A stretch of DNA of 5,706 bases from Deltaproteobacteria bacterium (GTDB taxonomy: Bacteria; Desulfobacterota; Syntrophia; Syntrophales; UBA2210): positions 1-5,706 of the forward strand of contig JAFGSH010000075.1 in assembly GCA_016934695.1 (NCBI GenBank), written 5' to 3'. A program made the translations under genes and the position numbers. The notes under the pieces are model-generated. The model was not told the DNA's origin, did not search any database, and worked only from the letters and a program-made list of their open reading frames with translations. Below, in pieces: positions 1-5,706 of the stretch; the stretch's first letter is position 1; each line of letters opens with the position of its first letter.

Positions 1-210
1 CAATCTGTGGAGCCCGACCCCGTCGGTCAGCTCGGGATAGGGGGGACCCGATATGACATCCACCGTATGTCCCAGTTCCGCCAGCGCCCTGCTGAGGTAC
101 TTGATGTACACCCCCTGTCCCCCGCACGTGGGATTTCCCCGGTAGGTCAGGAGACAGATCCTCAGCGGATCGGTGTGGTTGGGTGATCTGGAAACCGTAC
201 GCTCCGTCAT
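1..210 (-). CDS. Glycosyltransferase, GT-B fold (family 4 type), N-terminal fragment
   Basis: These are the first 70 codons of a gene that continues beyond the window's left edge. After a short polar leader (residues 1-15), a hydrophobic first beta strand (LRICLLTY, 16-23) leads into the glycine-rich GNPTCGGQGVYI (25-36), then YLSRALAELGHTVDVISG (38-55) and PPYPEL. This is the standard opening of the N-terminal Rossmann domain of family-4 type glycosyltransferases, which move a sugar from a nucleotide-sugar donor to a lipid or polysaccharide acceptor, usually on the cytoplasmic side of the membrane. The catalytic C-terminal domain and its donor-binding Glu motif are not in view, so donor and acceptor are unknown. 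The ATG at 210 is preceded by AAGG (223-220) with 9 nt spacing. The leader is slightly longer than in many relatives, which often start close to the first strand. A separate promoter (276-304) probably drives it. Confidence 0.85.
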   Translation of the reverse strand, partial: MTERTVSRSPNHTDPLRICLLTYRGNPTCGGQGVYIKYLSRALAELGHTVDVISGPPYPELTDGVGLHRL

Positions 211-218
211 GCACAGAT

Positions 219-223
219 ACCTT
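219..223 (-). promoter_or_regulatory. Ribosome binding site of the glycosyltransferase gene
   Basis: On the minus strand AAGGT lies 8-9 nt upstream of the ATG at 210. It is a short but well-placed Shine-Dalgarno core, and it supports this ATG even though the protein then starts with about 15 polar residues before the first beta strand. Confidence 0.4.
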
Positions 224-275
224 GTGTCCCGGAATAGAGCAAACAACAGGCCGCGCTTCCCTGTCGGAAGAGGTC

Positions 276-304
276 TTTCTAACAGATTTGTGACCGGAGG
301 TCAA
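276..304 (-). promoter_or_regulatory. Candidate sigma70-type promoter for the glycosyltransferase gene
   Basis: Read on the minus strand, TTGACC (304-299) is a 5-of-6 match to the -35 consensus. It is followed after exactly 17 nt by TAGAAA (281-276), a 4-of-6 match to the -10 consensus. A transcript would start near 269 and carry a leader of about 60 nt before the ATG at 210. The -35 overlaps a perfect inverted repeat, TGACC-GGA-GGTCA (291-303 on the plus strand), which could be an operator. The site sits in the AT-richer gap after the activator gene. It was found by eye, so chance occurrence cannot be excluded. Confidence 0.35.
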
Positions 305-330
305 CAAAGAGAAGACTTTAAGATATGGAA

Positions 331-376
331 AACAGCCTTTTTTGACGATGAACACCGTTCATGGAAGAAAACTGTT
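331..376 (-). terminator. Candidate stem-loop terminator after the dehydratase operon
   Basis: Starting 15 nt after the activator's stop codon, the minus-strand RNA can fold as AACAG (376-372) paired with CTGTT (335-331). The stem extends by U-G and U-A pairs from the flanking TTTT and AAGG stretches, and is capped by a perfect 6-bp hairpin ATGAAC-GGT-GTTCAT (362-348). A short TTTT tract ends the outer stem. The outer stem is AT-rich and the uridine tail short, so this would be a weak intrinsic terminator. The inner palindrome could instead be a protein-binding site. Confidence 0.25.
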
Positions 377-391
377 CCGAACGGAGGCAGC

Positions 392-1159
392 CTAGATCCT
401 CGCCGCCATGACCGCCGCTCCGATGGCGCCGTTGACCTGGGCATATTCGGAGACCTCGATGGACACGTCCAGCGCCCGCTCCAGCGCCCGGACTACCCCG
501 ATATTGCGGGCAACCCCTCCCGTCATCATCACGGGCTCCGCAACCCCCACCCTCCTGGCCATGGAGGAGATGCGCGACGCCACGGATTCATGAATCCCCG
601 CAACGATATCCTCCCGGCTTTCCCCCTTCGCGATGAGCGAGATCACCTCCGATTCGGCGAAGACCGTACAGATGCTGCTGATCTTCGACGGGCTCTCGGA
701 CTTGAGCGACAGGGCGCCGAAATCGTCGAGATTCGCCTCCAGAGCCCGCGCCATCACCTCGAGGAACCTGCCGGTGCCGGCCGCGCACTTGTCGTTCATC
801 GTGAAGTCCTTCACCGTTCCGTCGGGATTGATCGCCAGGACCTTGCTGTCCTGTCCCCCGACATCGATGACCGACCTGACCGCGGGATTCAGATGGTACG
901 CGCCGGCGCCGTGGCAGATAATCTCCGTGACGGCCTTGTCGGCGAATGCCACGCTGTTTCTCCCGTACCCCGTGGACACGATCCTCTCGATCGACGGCGC
1001 ATCCATCCCCAGCTCCCGGAGGAGGTCATCATAGACGGTCTGTCCCGCCTGCCGGGCATTGTACCCGGTAAAGCCAATTTTCGTTCCCAGTATCTTCCCG
1101 TCCGACAGGACCGCCGCCTTCGCGGTTATCGATCCGATGTCTATTCCAGCAGTAATCAT
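392..1159 (-). CDS. 2-hydroxyacyl-CoA dehydratase activator ATPase (HgdC/HadI type, component A)
   Basis: At 255 aa this is the usual length for HgdC/HadI/FldI activators. These are homodimeric ASKHA-fold ATPases with one [4Fe-4S] cluster shared between the subunits. They couple ATP hydrolysis to injection of one low-potential electron from ferredoxin or flavodoxin into the dehydratase. Visible motifs: phosphate-1 loop DIGSITAK (7-14), STGYGRNS (62-69), phosphate-2 loop DVGGQDSK (99-106), MNDKCAAGTGRF (121-132) with cluster ligand Cys125, SSICTVFAESEVIS (161-174) with cluster ligand Cys164, and the adenosine-site segment TGGVARN (213-219). Both cysteines expected for the bridging cluster are present. 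The ATG at 1159 has GAGGG (1173-1169) 9 nt upstream and lies 28 nt after the large-subunit stop, so this is the last gene of a three-gene operon. The family also includes BcrA/BcrD and BadF/BadG subunits, but the single copy and short length favour the homodimeric activator type. Confidence 0.93.
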   Translation of the reverse strand: MITAGIDIGSITAKAAVLSDGKILGTKIGFTGYNARQAGQTVYDDLLRELGMDAPSIERIVSTGYGRNSVAFADKAVTEIICHGAGAYHLNPAVRSVIDVGGQDSKVLAINPDGTVKDFTMNDKCAAGTGRFLEVMARALEANLDDFGALSLKSESPSKISSICTVFAESEVISLIAKGESREDIVAGIHESVASRISSMARRVGVAEPVMMTGGVARNIGVVRALERALDVSIEVSEYAQVNGAIGAAVMAARI

Positions 1160-1187
1160 GAGCCGATTCCCTCAATTCCCTCGGAGA

Positions 1188-2423
1188 TCATCCCTTCCGC
1201 TGGCTGATCATCTCCATAAAAGCGTCTATCCTCGTCTCCGTCTGGCTTTCGGAGAAGGACCGCTCGTCCACCATGTGGGATTCGATGATCACGGAGGGAA
1301 TTCCCCGCTCCTTCTGAACCGCCCGCTGTATGTCGTACTGGCCGAGCGAATAAGGCTTGCAGCTCCGGTTGGAATGCATGACAAAGCCGTCCACGTCATA
1401 TTTGTCCACCATCCCCAGGATGATATCTATCATCTGGTCGACGCCGATGTTGAGATATGATTTCGTGTACCCTTCCGCCATGGAACCGAGAAAATCGTTC
1501 TCATCCATATACCGCAGGCTCATGGCCCACGCGGTGGTATACGTATCCGCCACGAGACAGGCATCGTGGGCCGCGAATTTCTCGGACATCCATCTCATCC
1601 GGTACCAGATCGGGAGATTGTCCCACAGGAGCCGGTATTTCTCATTGGGGATCGCACCGATTCCATCGGCGGCAAGCTGCTGCATCTCTTCGAGAAGAAA
1701 TTGGTAGTAATCCACCGCTATCTGAGTGCCGCGCAGGGTTACGATGAGCGCGAGGTGGAAGAAGGCATCGAAACAGGTCATGGGCGACGGTTTGTTCATG
1801 GCGGTGTCGAGAACCGCCTGCCACAGACGCTGCCCTTCCATGGAAAGCCCCCCTACCTCCTTGATCCGATCGTAGTCGAACCGCCTCTTTGTCACTTGTT
1901 CGAGGAAGGCTATGTACTCGAGGATCTGCCGCCGGACGTATTTCTTCGCCTCATCGGTGTATTCGGTGTGGCAGAAGGGGGTATCCAGGATGAACAGGGG
2001 GATATCGTAATAGCGGGACTGGATTTCATACCACTTGAGAACGGTCCCGCATATGTTGTTGCAGCATACCAGCATATCGGGCCGCGGCAGTCCCCCGATG
2101 GGCCCGCCGTCCACGGTAGAGGAAGCGATATCGGCCCGTGCATAGGAACACAGATCACCGCTGTACCCCATCTCTTCCGCTTTCTGACACAAATCGGCTC
2201 CCATCTTCGACGCCCCGATCATGGCCCCGTAGTTCTCCGGATATACGGGGATGATATCCATCGCGATCAGCGGCTCCACCGGCCCCCCGCTGGTGATCCA
2301 CGCCACCTTCTTCCCCGTCTGTTCGGCGGTCTTGGCATCGATATAATAATCGGCCATGATCTTCTTCATTCTTCCGACCGATTTTATCTTCCTGCCGCCC
2401 TTCTCCTTGTCGGCATCACTCAT
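1188..2423 (-). CDS. 2-hydroxyacyl-CoA dehydratase / benzoyl-CoA reductase family, large subunit (HgdA/HadB/BcrB-like)
   Basis: This 411-aa protein is the larger of two paralogous iron-sulfur subunits of the enzyme component (component D). The family binds an acyl-CoA and uses one activated electron for ketyl-radical dehydration of 2-hydroxyacyl-CoA, or, in BcrBC, for aromatic ring reduction. Seen here: WITSGGPVE (42-50), YPENYGAMIG (61-70), LCSYAR (91-96), CCNNICGT (120-127), FILDTPF (144-150) and a C-terminal RSCKPYSLGQYD (353-364). Cys92, Cys125 and Cys355 are the likely ligands of a [4Fe-4S] cluster, leaving a fourth iron site for substrate. Ser45 and Glu63 sit where the HadB active-site Ser and Glu are expected. 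The ATG at 2423 is preferred because GAGGAG lies 7 nt upstream. In-frame ATGs at 2438 and 2480 would overlap that site or run into the upstream gene. Gaps are 31 nt to the small subunit and 28 nt to the activator. The substrate is not determinable from sequence alone. Confidence 0.9.
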   Translation of the reverse strand: MSDADKEKGGRKIKSVGRMKKIMADYYIDAKTAEQTGKKVAWITSGGPVEPLIAMDIIPVYPENYGAMIGASKMGADLCQKAEEMGYSGDLCSYARADIASSTVDGGPIGGLPRPDMLVCCNNICGTVLKWYEIQSRYYDIPLFILDTPFCHTEYTDEAKKYVRRQILEYIAFLEQVTKRRFDYDRIKEVGGLSMEGQRLWQAVLDTAMNKPSPMTCFDAFFHLALIVTLRGTQIAVDYYQFLLEEMQQLAADGIGAIPNEKYRLLWDNLPIWYRMRWMSEKFAAHDACLVADTYTTAWAMSLRYMDENDFLGSMAEGYTKSYLNIGVDQMIDIILGMVDKYDVDGFVMHSNRSCKPYSLGQYDIQRAVQKERGIPSVIIESHMVDERSFSESQTETRIDAFMEMISQRKG

Positions 2424-2430
2424 ATCGTAA

Positions 2431-2436
2431 CTCCTC
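2431..2436 (-). promoter_or_regulatory. Strong ribosome binding site fixing the large-subunit start
   Basis: On the minus strand GAGGAG ends 7 nt before the ATG at 2423. It decides between three in-frame ATGs: the one at 2438 overlaps this site, and the one at 2480 lies within the end of the preceding gene. The protein therefore starts MSDADKEK. Confidence 0.75.
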
Positions 2437-2454
2437 ATATAGAAACACACTTCA

Positions 2455-3570
2455 CTACAGCATGTGGATAAATGTCTCAAATCGGGTCAGCAGTTGCCCC
2501 TCGGAGGGCAGCTGATCCTCGATTTCGAGAAACATGCTGGGAATCCCTTCCCTGCTCAGGAACTCCTTCAGGTAGGGATAATCGAAATCATGCGGGTCAC
2601 AGAATTTCATCAGGAGAAAGACCACCCCCCGGGCCCGGTGATCCTCGACCGCCTTCAGAAGCCTCTCCCCCCTGGCCGTGTTCGTCGTGTGTTTTGCCGG
2701 ACAGACCGGTCGTTCGATATACCGGTTTGCAATCGCCGTGACGGGGTCCCCCCCGGGACTGATAGGCCCCTCGAAATACCGCGAACCGGTGCACAGGTCA
2801 TCCCATACGACGACACCCCCCGCCTTCTCGAAGATGGCGTATATATCGGGATGATCACAGATGCTGCCGCTCAGGATGATCCGTTTCTTTCCGGTATCCT
2901 CCGGAGGAACGTCCCCCTGGAGCATCTCTATCACCTCGGGGAGCCTGGCGGCCAGGTACTCCCTGTCCATGATCATGGACCCCTTGACGATCGCATACAC
3001 ATCGCTCCCCGTGAGGATGTCCGGATTCGCGGACCGCAGCGCGTAGATGGTGCTGAGAGAGCCGCGTATCCGGTTGTAGATGTCGATGGCCTCCTCCAAC
3101 GCCGTATCGGTTATCCGGACTCCCGTCCCTTCTTCCAGGTCGCGTTTGAACTTTCGGAGGACATCTCCCATATACTGACGCGCGCTTTCAGTGTCCAGTT
3201 TCACCGGCAGGACGACATCCGCAAAGAAGGGAAACCGGATATTGAGACGCCAGATATCGGAGAGACGCTGGATGGTGTCGCAGGTATGGGGAAACACGGC
3301 ACCGTCGAGAAAGTTCAGCCTTCCCGAAAGCGCATCCTCCAGCACGCCCCGTGCGAGGGAACAGGTGTATGATTGCAGGTGAGCGTCGGCCAGCATGATC
3401 GCCCCTTTGGTGCCGAAGAGTCTCAGAGGATGCAGACCACCTGCAAAGATGATTTCCTCGGGGGTATAGGAACAGAGGTACCCCACGATCTTCTTCCCCT
3501 CATCTTTCAACTGTTTGGCATACCTCTCCGTATGCAGCGCCGCCTCATAAAAATCGCTCAGTTGTTCCAT
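2455..3570 (-). CDS. 2-hydroxyacyl-CoA dehydratase / benzoyl-CoA reductase family, small subunit (HgdB/HadC/BcrC-like)
   Basis: This 371-aa protein is the first gene of the operon and the partner of the large subunit. Family landmarks: GYLCSYTPEEIIFAGG (30-45), YTCSLARG (68-75), FPHTCDTIQR (93-102), SGSICDHPDIY (234-244) and the C-terminal FCDPHDFDYPYLKEF (323-337), which ends in a segment typical of BcrC/HgdB proteins. Comparing it by eye with the large subunit, Cys70, Cys97 and Cys324 fall opposite the large subunit's presumed cluster ligands Cys92, Cys125 and Cys355. It should therefore hold its own [4Fe-4S] cluster, which in the family relays the electron from the activator. Cys33 is an additional conserved-looking cysteine. 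The frame stays open far upstream, but only the ATG at 3570 has a good ribosome binding site (AAGGA, 6 nt spacing) and the expected N-terminus. The two-subunit arrangement argues against the single-gene double-cubane-cluster protein branch. The gene lies 140 bp after trkH. Confidence 0.9.
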   Translation of the reverse strand: MEQLSDFYEAALHTERYAKQLKDEGKKIVGYLCSYTPEEIIFAGGLHPLRLFGTKGAIMLADAHLQSYTCSLARGVLEDALSGRLNFLDGAVFPHTCDTIQRLSDIWRLNIRFPFFADVVLPVKLDTESARQYMGDVLRKFKRDLEEGTGVRITDTALEEAIDIYNRIRGSLSTIYALRSANPDILTGSDVYAIVKGSMIMDREYLAARLPEVIEMLQGDVPPEDTGKKRIILSGSICDHPDIYAIFEKAGGVVVWDDLCTGSRYFEGPISPGGDPVTAIANRYIERPVCPAKHTTNTARGERLLKAVEDHRARGVVFLLMKFCDPHDFDYPYLKEFLSREGIPSMFLEIEDQLPSEGQLLTRFETFIHML

Positions 3571-3576
3571 ACATGT

Positions 3577-3584
3577 TCCTTCCC
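3577..3584 (-). promoter_or_regulatory. Ribosome binding site fixing the small-subunit start
   Basis: The minus-strand sequence GGGAAGGA (3584-3577) gives an AAGGA core 6 nt before the ATG at 3570. It matters because the reading frame stays open antisense into trkH as far as about 4104. This site, together with where family similarity begins, places the true start here. Confidence 0.6.
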
Positions 3585-3607
3585 TTGAGATGAAAATGGG
3601 TGAGGCA

Positions 3608-3636
3608 TTGGTAGCACATTCCCGTGGGCCTGTCAC
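3608..3636 (-). promoter_or_regulatory. Weak candidate promoter for the dehydratase operon
   Basis: In the 140-bp gap between trkH and the small-subunit gene, the minus strand shows GTGACA (3636-3631; 5 of 6 to the -35 consensus), a 17-nt spacer, and TACCAA (3613-3608) preceded by an extended -10 TG. The -10 hexamer itself matches only 3 of 6, so the call is weak. The rest of the gap holds a short inverted repeat, CCTGTC (3629-3634) with GACAGG (3662-3667), and an A-rich run. I see no clear intrinsic terminator after trkH, so read-through from trkAH remains possible. Confidence 0.2.
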
Positions 3637-3710
3637 CTGTTTTTTGATCGACACCTTTACAGACAGGGGAAATCGCAAAGGCGTGTTTCGATGCCAACGA
3701 AGGAGAGCGT

Positions 3711-5162
3711 CTATTTCTTCCAGAATTCCGGGATCAGCAGGATGATCACCGTGTAGATCTCGAGCCTCCCGGCGAGCATGCAGAAGGAGAGGACCCATTT
3801 GCCCAGGCAGGGGATCTCGCCGTAGGTTGTCGAGGGGTTGACCCCGCCGAAGCCGGGACCCACATTTCCGATCGTGGCGGCGACGGATGAGAAGGCCGTC
3901 ATGATATCCAGACCGAGGAAGGTCAGGATGATGGACGCGATAATGGTCATCACGAGGTACAGCAGAAAGAACCCCCAGACACTCGCCATCGTCTCGGGGT
4001 ACACGGTCCTCTTGCCGAGCTTCACCGCGGTTACCGCATGGGGGTGCACGAGGCGGTACAGCTCTTTGTAACCGTGTTTCAGGATGAGGAGGATCCTGAG
4101 ACACTTGATGCTTCCGCCCGTGGAACCCGCCGATCCCCCCACGAACATGAGGAGGAGGAGGATGATCTTCGACAAGGCCGGCCAGTTGTCGAAGTTGGCG
4201 GTGGTGAAGCCGGTCGTCGTGATGATGGAGACAACCTGGAACGAGGCATACCTGAGCGATTCTCCGCCTTCATAGAAGGTATGCTGCTTCAGGGTAACGG
4301 TTATGATAACAACGGCGGCCAAGATAATCGCAAGATAGAAGCGCAGTTCGCTGTTACCGAAAAAGGCCCTGAAATTACCCATGATAAGACCGTAGTGCAG
4401 GGTAAAGTTTATCCCGGCAATCAGCATGAAGAAGGTGATGATGCCGTCTATGTAGGCGCTGTGGAAGTGCGCGATGCTGGCATCGCTGGTGGAAAATCCG
4501 CCGGTGGCCATGGTGGTGAAGGTGTGGCAGAGGGCGTCGAACACATCCATTCCCCCCGTGAGGAGCATAACGAACTCGACGATGGAGATCATGGCATAGA
4601 CGATCCACAGGGTGCGCGCCGTCTCCGCAATCCGGGGGGTGATCTTGTCCTTCACCGGGCTGGGGAGCTCCGCCTTGTAGAGCTGCATCCCCCCGACACC
4701 GAGCAGGGGAAGGATCGCGATGGAGAGGATGATGATCCCCATTCCCCCCAGCCACTGGGTGAGGGAGCGCCAGAGGAGGATGCCGTGGGGAAGGCCCTCG
4801 ATCCGTGAGATGACCGTGGCCCCTGTGGTGGTAAACCCCGACATGGATTCGAAAAAGGCGTCGGTGAAGTGGGGAAGCACCCCCTGGATCATATAGGGGA
4901 GGGCCCCGAAAAGCGCGGCGAGAAACCATCCCGCGGTAACGATCAGAAACCCCTCCTTGTGGGTCAGGCTTATCGTTCCGTTGGCCGGCCTGAACAGGAA
5001 GTAGAAGAGCGCGCCGATACAGAAGGCAGCCGCCATGGAATAGAGAAAGGCGGCGGCATCTCCCTCCCGGTAGTAGAGGGAACAGAGGAGGGGCAGCAGC
5101 ATGGTCAGGCCCAGGAAAAAGAGAAGGGACCCCAGGATATAGAGTATGTTCTTCGTGTTCAT
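3711..5162 (-). CDS. trkH: Potassium uptake protein TrkH (translocation subunit)
   Basis: This 483-aa membrane protein equals the length of Escherichia coli TrkH. TrkH forms the K+-conducting pore of the Trk system in the cytoplasmic membrane as a homodimer gated by the TrkA ring. The sequence is strongly hydrophobic throughout and shows the four pore-loop signatures with their selectivity-filter glycines: SGFTTTGAT (108-116), TMATGGFST (217-225), ITTTGFTTANF (314-324) and GNVGPGFGG (432-440). The family segment VGGSAGSTGGSIK (341-353) follows the third pore loop. An N-terminal membrane helix starts almost at the first residue (ILYILGSLLFFLGLTMLL). The start ATG overlaps the trkA stop codon (ATGA, 5162-5159), so translation is probably coupled to trkA. 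No frameshift or missing pore element is visible. Confidence 0.96.
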   Translation of the reverse strand: MNTKNILYILGSLLFFLGLTMLLPLLCSLYYREGDAAAFLYSMAAAFCIGALFYFLFRPANGTISLTHKEGFLIVTAGWFLAALFGALPYMIQGVLPHFTDAFFESMSGFTTTGATVISRIEGLPHGILLWRSLTQWLGGMGIIILSIAILPLLGVGGMQLYKAELPSPVKDKITPRIAETARTLWIVYAMISIVEFVMLLTGGMDVFDALCHTFTTMATGGFSTSDASIAHFHSAYIDGIITFFMLIAGINFTLHYGLIMGNFRAFFGNSELRFYLAIILAAVVIITVTLKQHTFYEGGESLRYASFQVVSIITTTGFTTANFDNWPALSKIILLLLMFVGGSAGSTGGSIKCLRILLILKHGYKELYRLVHPHAVTAVKLGKRTVYPETMASVWGFFLLYLVMTIIASIILTFLGLDIMTAFSSVAATIGNVGPGFGGVNPSTTYGEIPCLGKWVLSFCMLAGRLEIYTVIILLIPEFWKK

Positions 5163-5706
5163 CCGAAATAATCCAGCTTGACCGTCAGGATCTTTTCGAT
5201 CTGGGGAATCGAGGAACGGAGGGCCACCAGTATGACATGGTCACCCGGGAGGATGATGGAGTCTCCTCCGGGGATGATCACCTCGCCGTCTCTGATAATC
5301 GCCCCGACGATGGTCCCTTTGGGAAAATCGATCTCCTTCAGGGGTCTGTCCGTTATGTCGGATGTCTCGAGGGCGATGAACTCGACGGCCTCGGCCTTTT
5401 CGTCGCCCAGGGGGGTCGCCGAGATCACCTTTCCCTTGCGTATGAAGTGCAGGATCTTCCCAATGCTGGCCCGCCGCGGATTCATGACGCCGTCGATCCC
5501 TATGATGGGGATGAGGTGGTTATAGCTGGCCTTGTTGACGAGGGATATGGTCTTCTTGGCCCCCAGCTGCTTCGCCAGGAGGGCGCTCAGGATGTTCGCC
5601 TCCTCGTCGTCGGTCACCGCGATGAAATAATCGGCATCCTGTATGTTTTCCTCCTTGAGCAGGTCCTGGTCCGTCCCGTCGCCGTGGAGACAGATCGTCC
5701 GGTCCA
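5159..5706 (-). CDS. trkA: Trk potassium uptake regulator TrkA (RCK protein), C-terminal part
   Basis: The gene enters from beyond the right edge. 181 codons plus two bases are visible, and the frame stays open to the edge. TrkA is a cytoplasmic, nucleotide-binding RCK protein that assembles as a ring under TrkH and gates it. The visible part starts in a TrkA-N (RCK) Rossmann domain, with LHGDGTDQDLL (visible residues 6-16), the strand DYFIAVTDDEEANI (25-38) and GAKKTISLV (48-56). A linker and a TrkA-C domain follow, with TDRPLKEIDFPKGTIVGAI (118-136), EVIIPGGD (141-148) and LPGDHVILVAL (152-162). Whether the full protein has the two tandem RCK units of classical TrkA cannot be seen. A GTG at 5617 is internal to the conserved domain and is not the start. 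The stop overlaps the trkH start by 4 nt, indicating a trkA-trkH operon. Confidence 0.93.
   Translation of the reverse strand, partial: DRTICLHGDGTDQDLLKEENIQDADYFIAVTDDEEANILSALLAKQLGAKKTISLVNKASYNHLIPIIGIDGVMNPRRASIGKILHFIRKGKVISATPLGDEKAEAVEFIALETSDITDRPLKEIDFPKGTIVGAIIRDGEVIIPGGDSIILPGDHVILVALRSSIPQIEKILTVKLDYFG

Noticed and set aside
348..362. GAAC/GTTC palindrome as a LexA (SOS) box
   Set aside because: The spacer is 3 nt instead of the 4 nt of the Gram-positive-type box, and no damage-response gene is adjacent.
173..1207. Plus-strand 344-codon open frame
   Set aside because: It lies antisense to the activator gene and the intergenic gap, is rich in Arg, Pro and Asp without any domain pattern, and has no plausible fold. 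The minus-strand frame shows clear ASKHA motifs, so this is a shadow of GC-rich codons.
1566..2471. Plus-strand 301-codon open frame antisense to the large subunit
   Set aside because: It has no recognisable motif and a shadow-like composition, and it covers a well-supported minus-strand gene.
2464..3372. Plus-strand 302-codon open frame antisense to the small subunit
   Set aside because: It has the same shadow character. The minus-strand gene carries the family motifs across this whole stretch.
3629..3667. CCTGTC/GACAGG inverted repeat with a nearby T/A run as a terminator
   Set aside because: The 6-bp arms are 27 nt apart and the T-run lies inside the loop on the plus strand, where no gene ends. 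On the minus strand there is no uridine tail.
3670..3700. Possible sigma54 promoter from TGGCA and TTGC elements after trkH
   Set aside because: The GG and GC elements are about 17 nt apart instead of the required 10, so the site does not fit.
3571..4104. N-terminal extension of the small subunit up to 4104
   Set aside because: The frame is open but runs antisense-like through the end of trkH in another frame. The translated extension is Arg/Pro-rich and unlike the family, and a good ribosome binding site precedes the ATG at 3570.
4038..4808. Plus-strand 256-codon open frame antisense to trkH
   Set aside because: It is a highly charged, low-complexity translation complementary to hydrophobic TrkH codons, which is the typical antisense artefact of a membrane-protein gene.

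Overview
The window reads as ordinary, compact bacterial chromosome. All six genes lie on the minus strand, so transcription runs from high to low coordinates. The set of families (a 2-hydroxyacyl-CoA dehydratase / benzoyl-CoA reductase type radical enzyme with its ATP-driven activator, next to TrkA/TrkH) and the moderately GC-rich coding sequence point to a strict anaerobe. A syntrophic or sulfate-reducing deltaproteobacterial lineage seems most likely, but that is an inference from gene content and general resemblance, not from a marker gene.

In order of transcription: (1) 5706-5159, the C-terminal part of the potassium-channel regulator TrkA, cut by the window edge. (2) 5162-3711, the complete TrkH potassium translocation subunit, coupled to trkA by a 4-nt ATGA overlap. 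(3) A 140-bp gap with a weak promoter-like pair but no convincing terminator. (4) A tight three-gene operon: 3570-2455 small (HgdB/BcrC-like) subunit, 2423-1188 large (HgdA/BcrB-like) subunit, 1159-392 activator ATPase (HgdC/HadI-like), separated by only 31 and 28 nt, each gene with its own ribosome binding site. (5) A 181-bp AT-richer gap with a stem-loop that may end the operon and a reasonable sigma70-type promoter. (6) 210-1, the first 70 codons of a GT-B glycosyltransferase running off the other edge.

The three-gene operon is the centre of interest. The activator should be a homodimer carrying one [4Fe-4S] cluster between two subunits. It would use ATP hydrolysis to push a single low-potential electron onto the two-subunit iron-sulfur enzyme, which then performs a ketyl-radical dehydration, or another difficult reduction, on a CoA thioester. 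There is only one ATPase gene, as in dehydratases, but the order (small subunit, large subunit, ATPase) resembles bcrC-bcrB-bcrA/D. No CoA-transferase, ferredoxin, acyl-CoA dehydrogenase or transporter accompanies it here, so the substrate cannot be read from the window.

The Trk genes and the glycosyltransferase look like unrelated neighbours. I see no mobile element, tRNA, rRNA, CRISPR array or broken gene. The long plus-strand open frames are antisense shadows.
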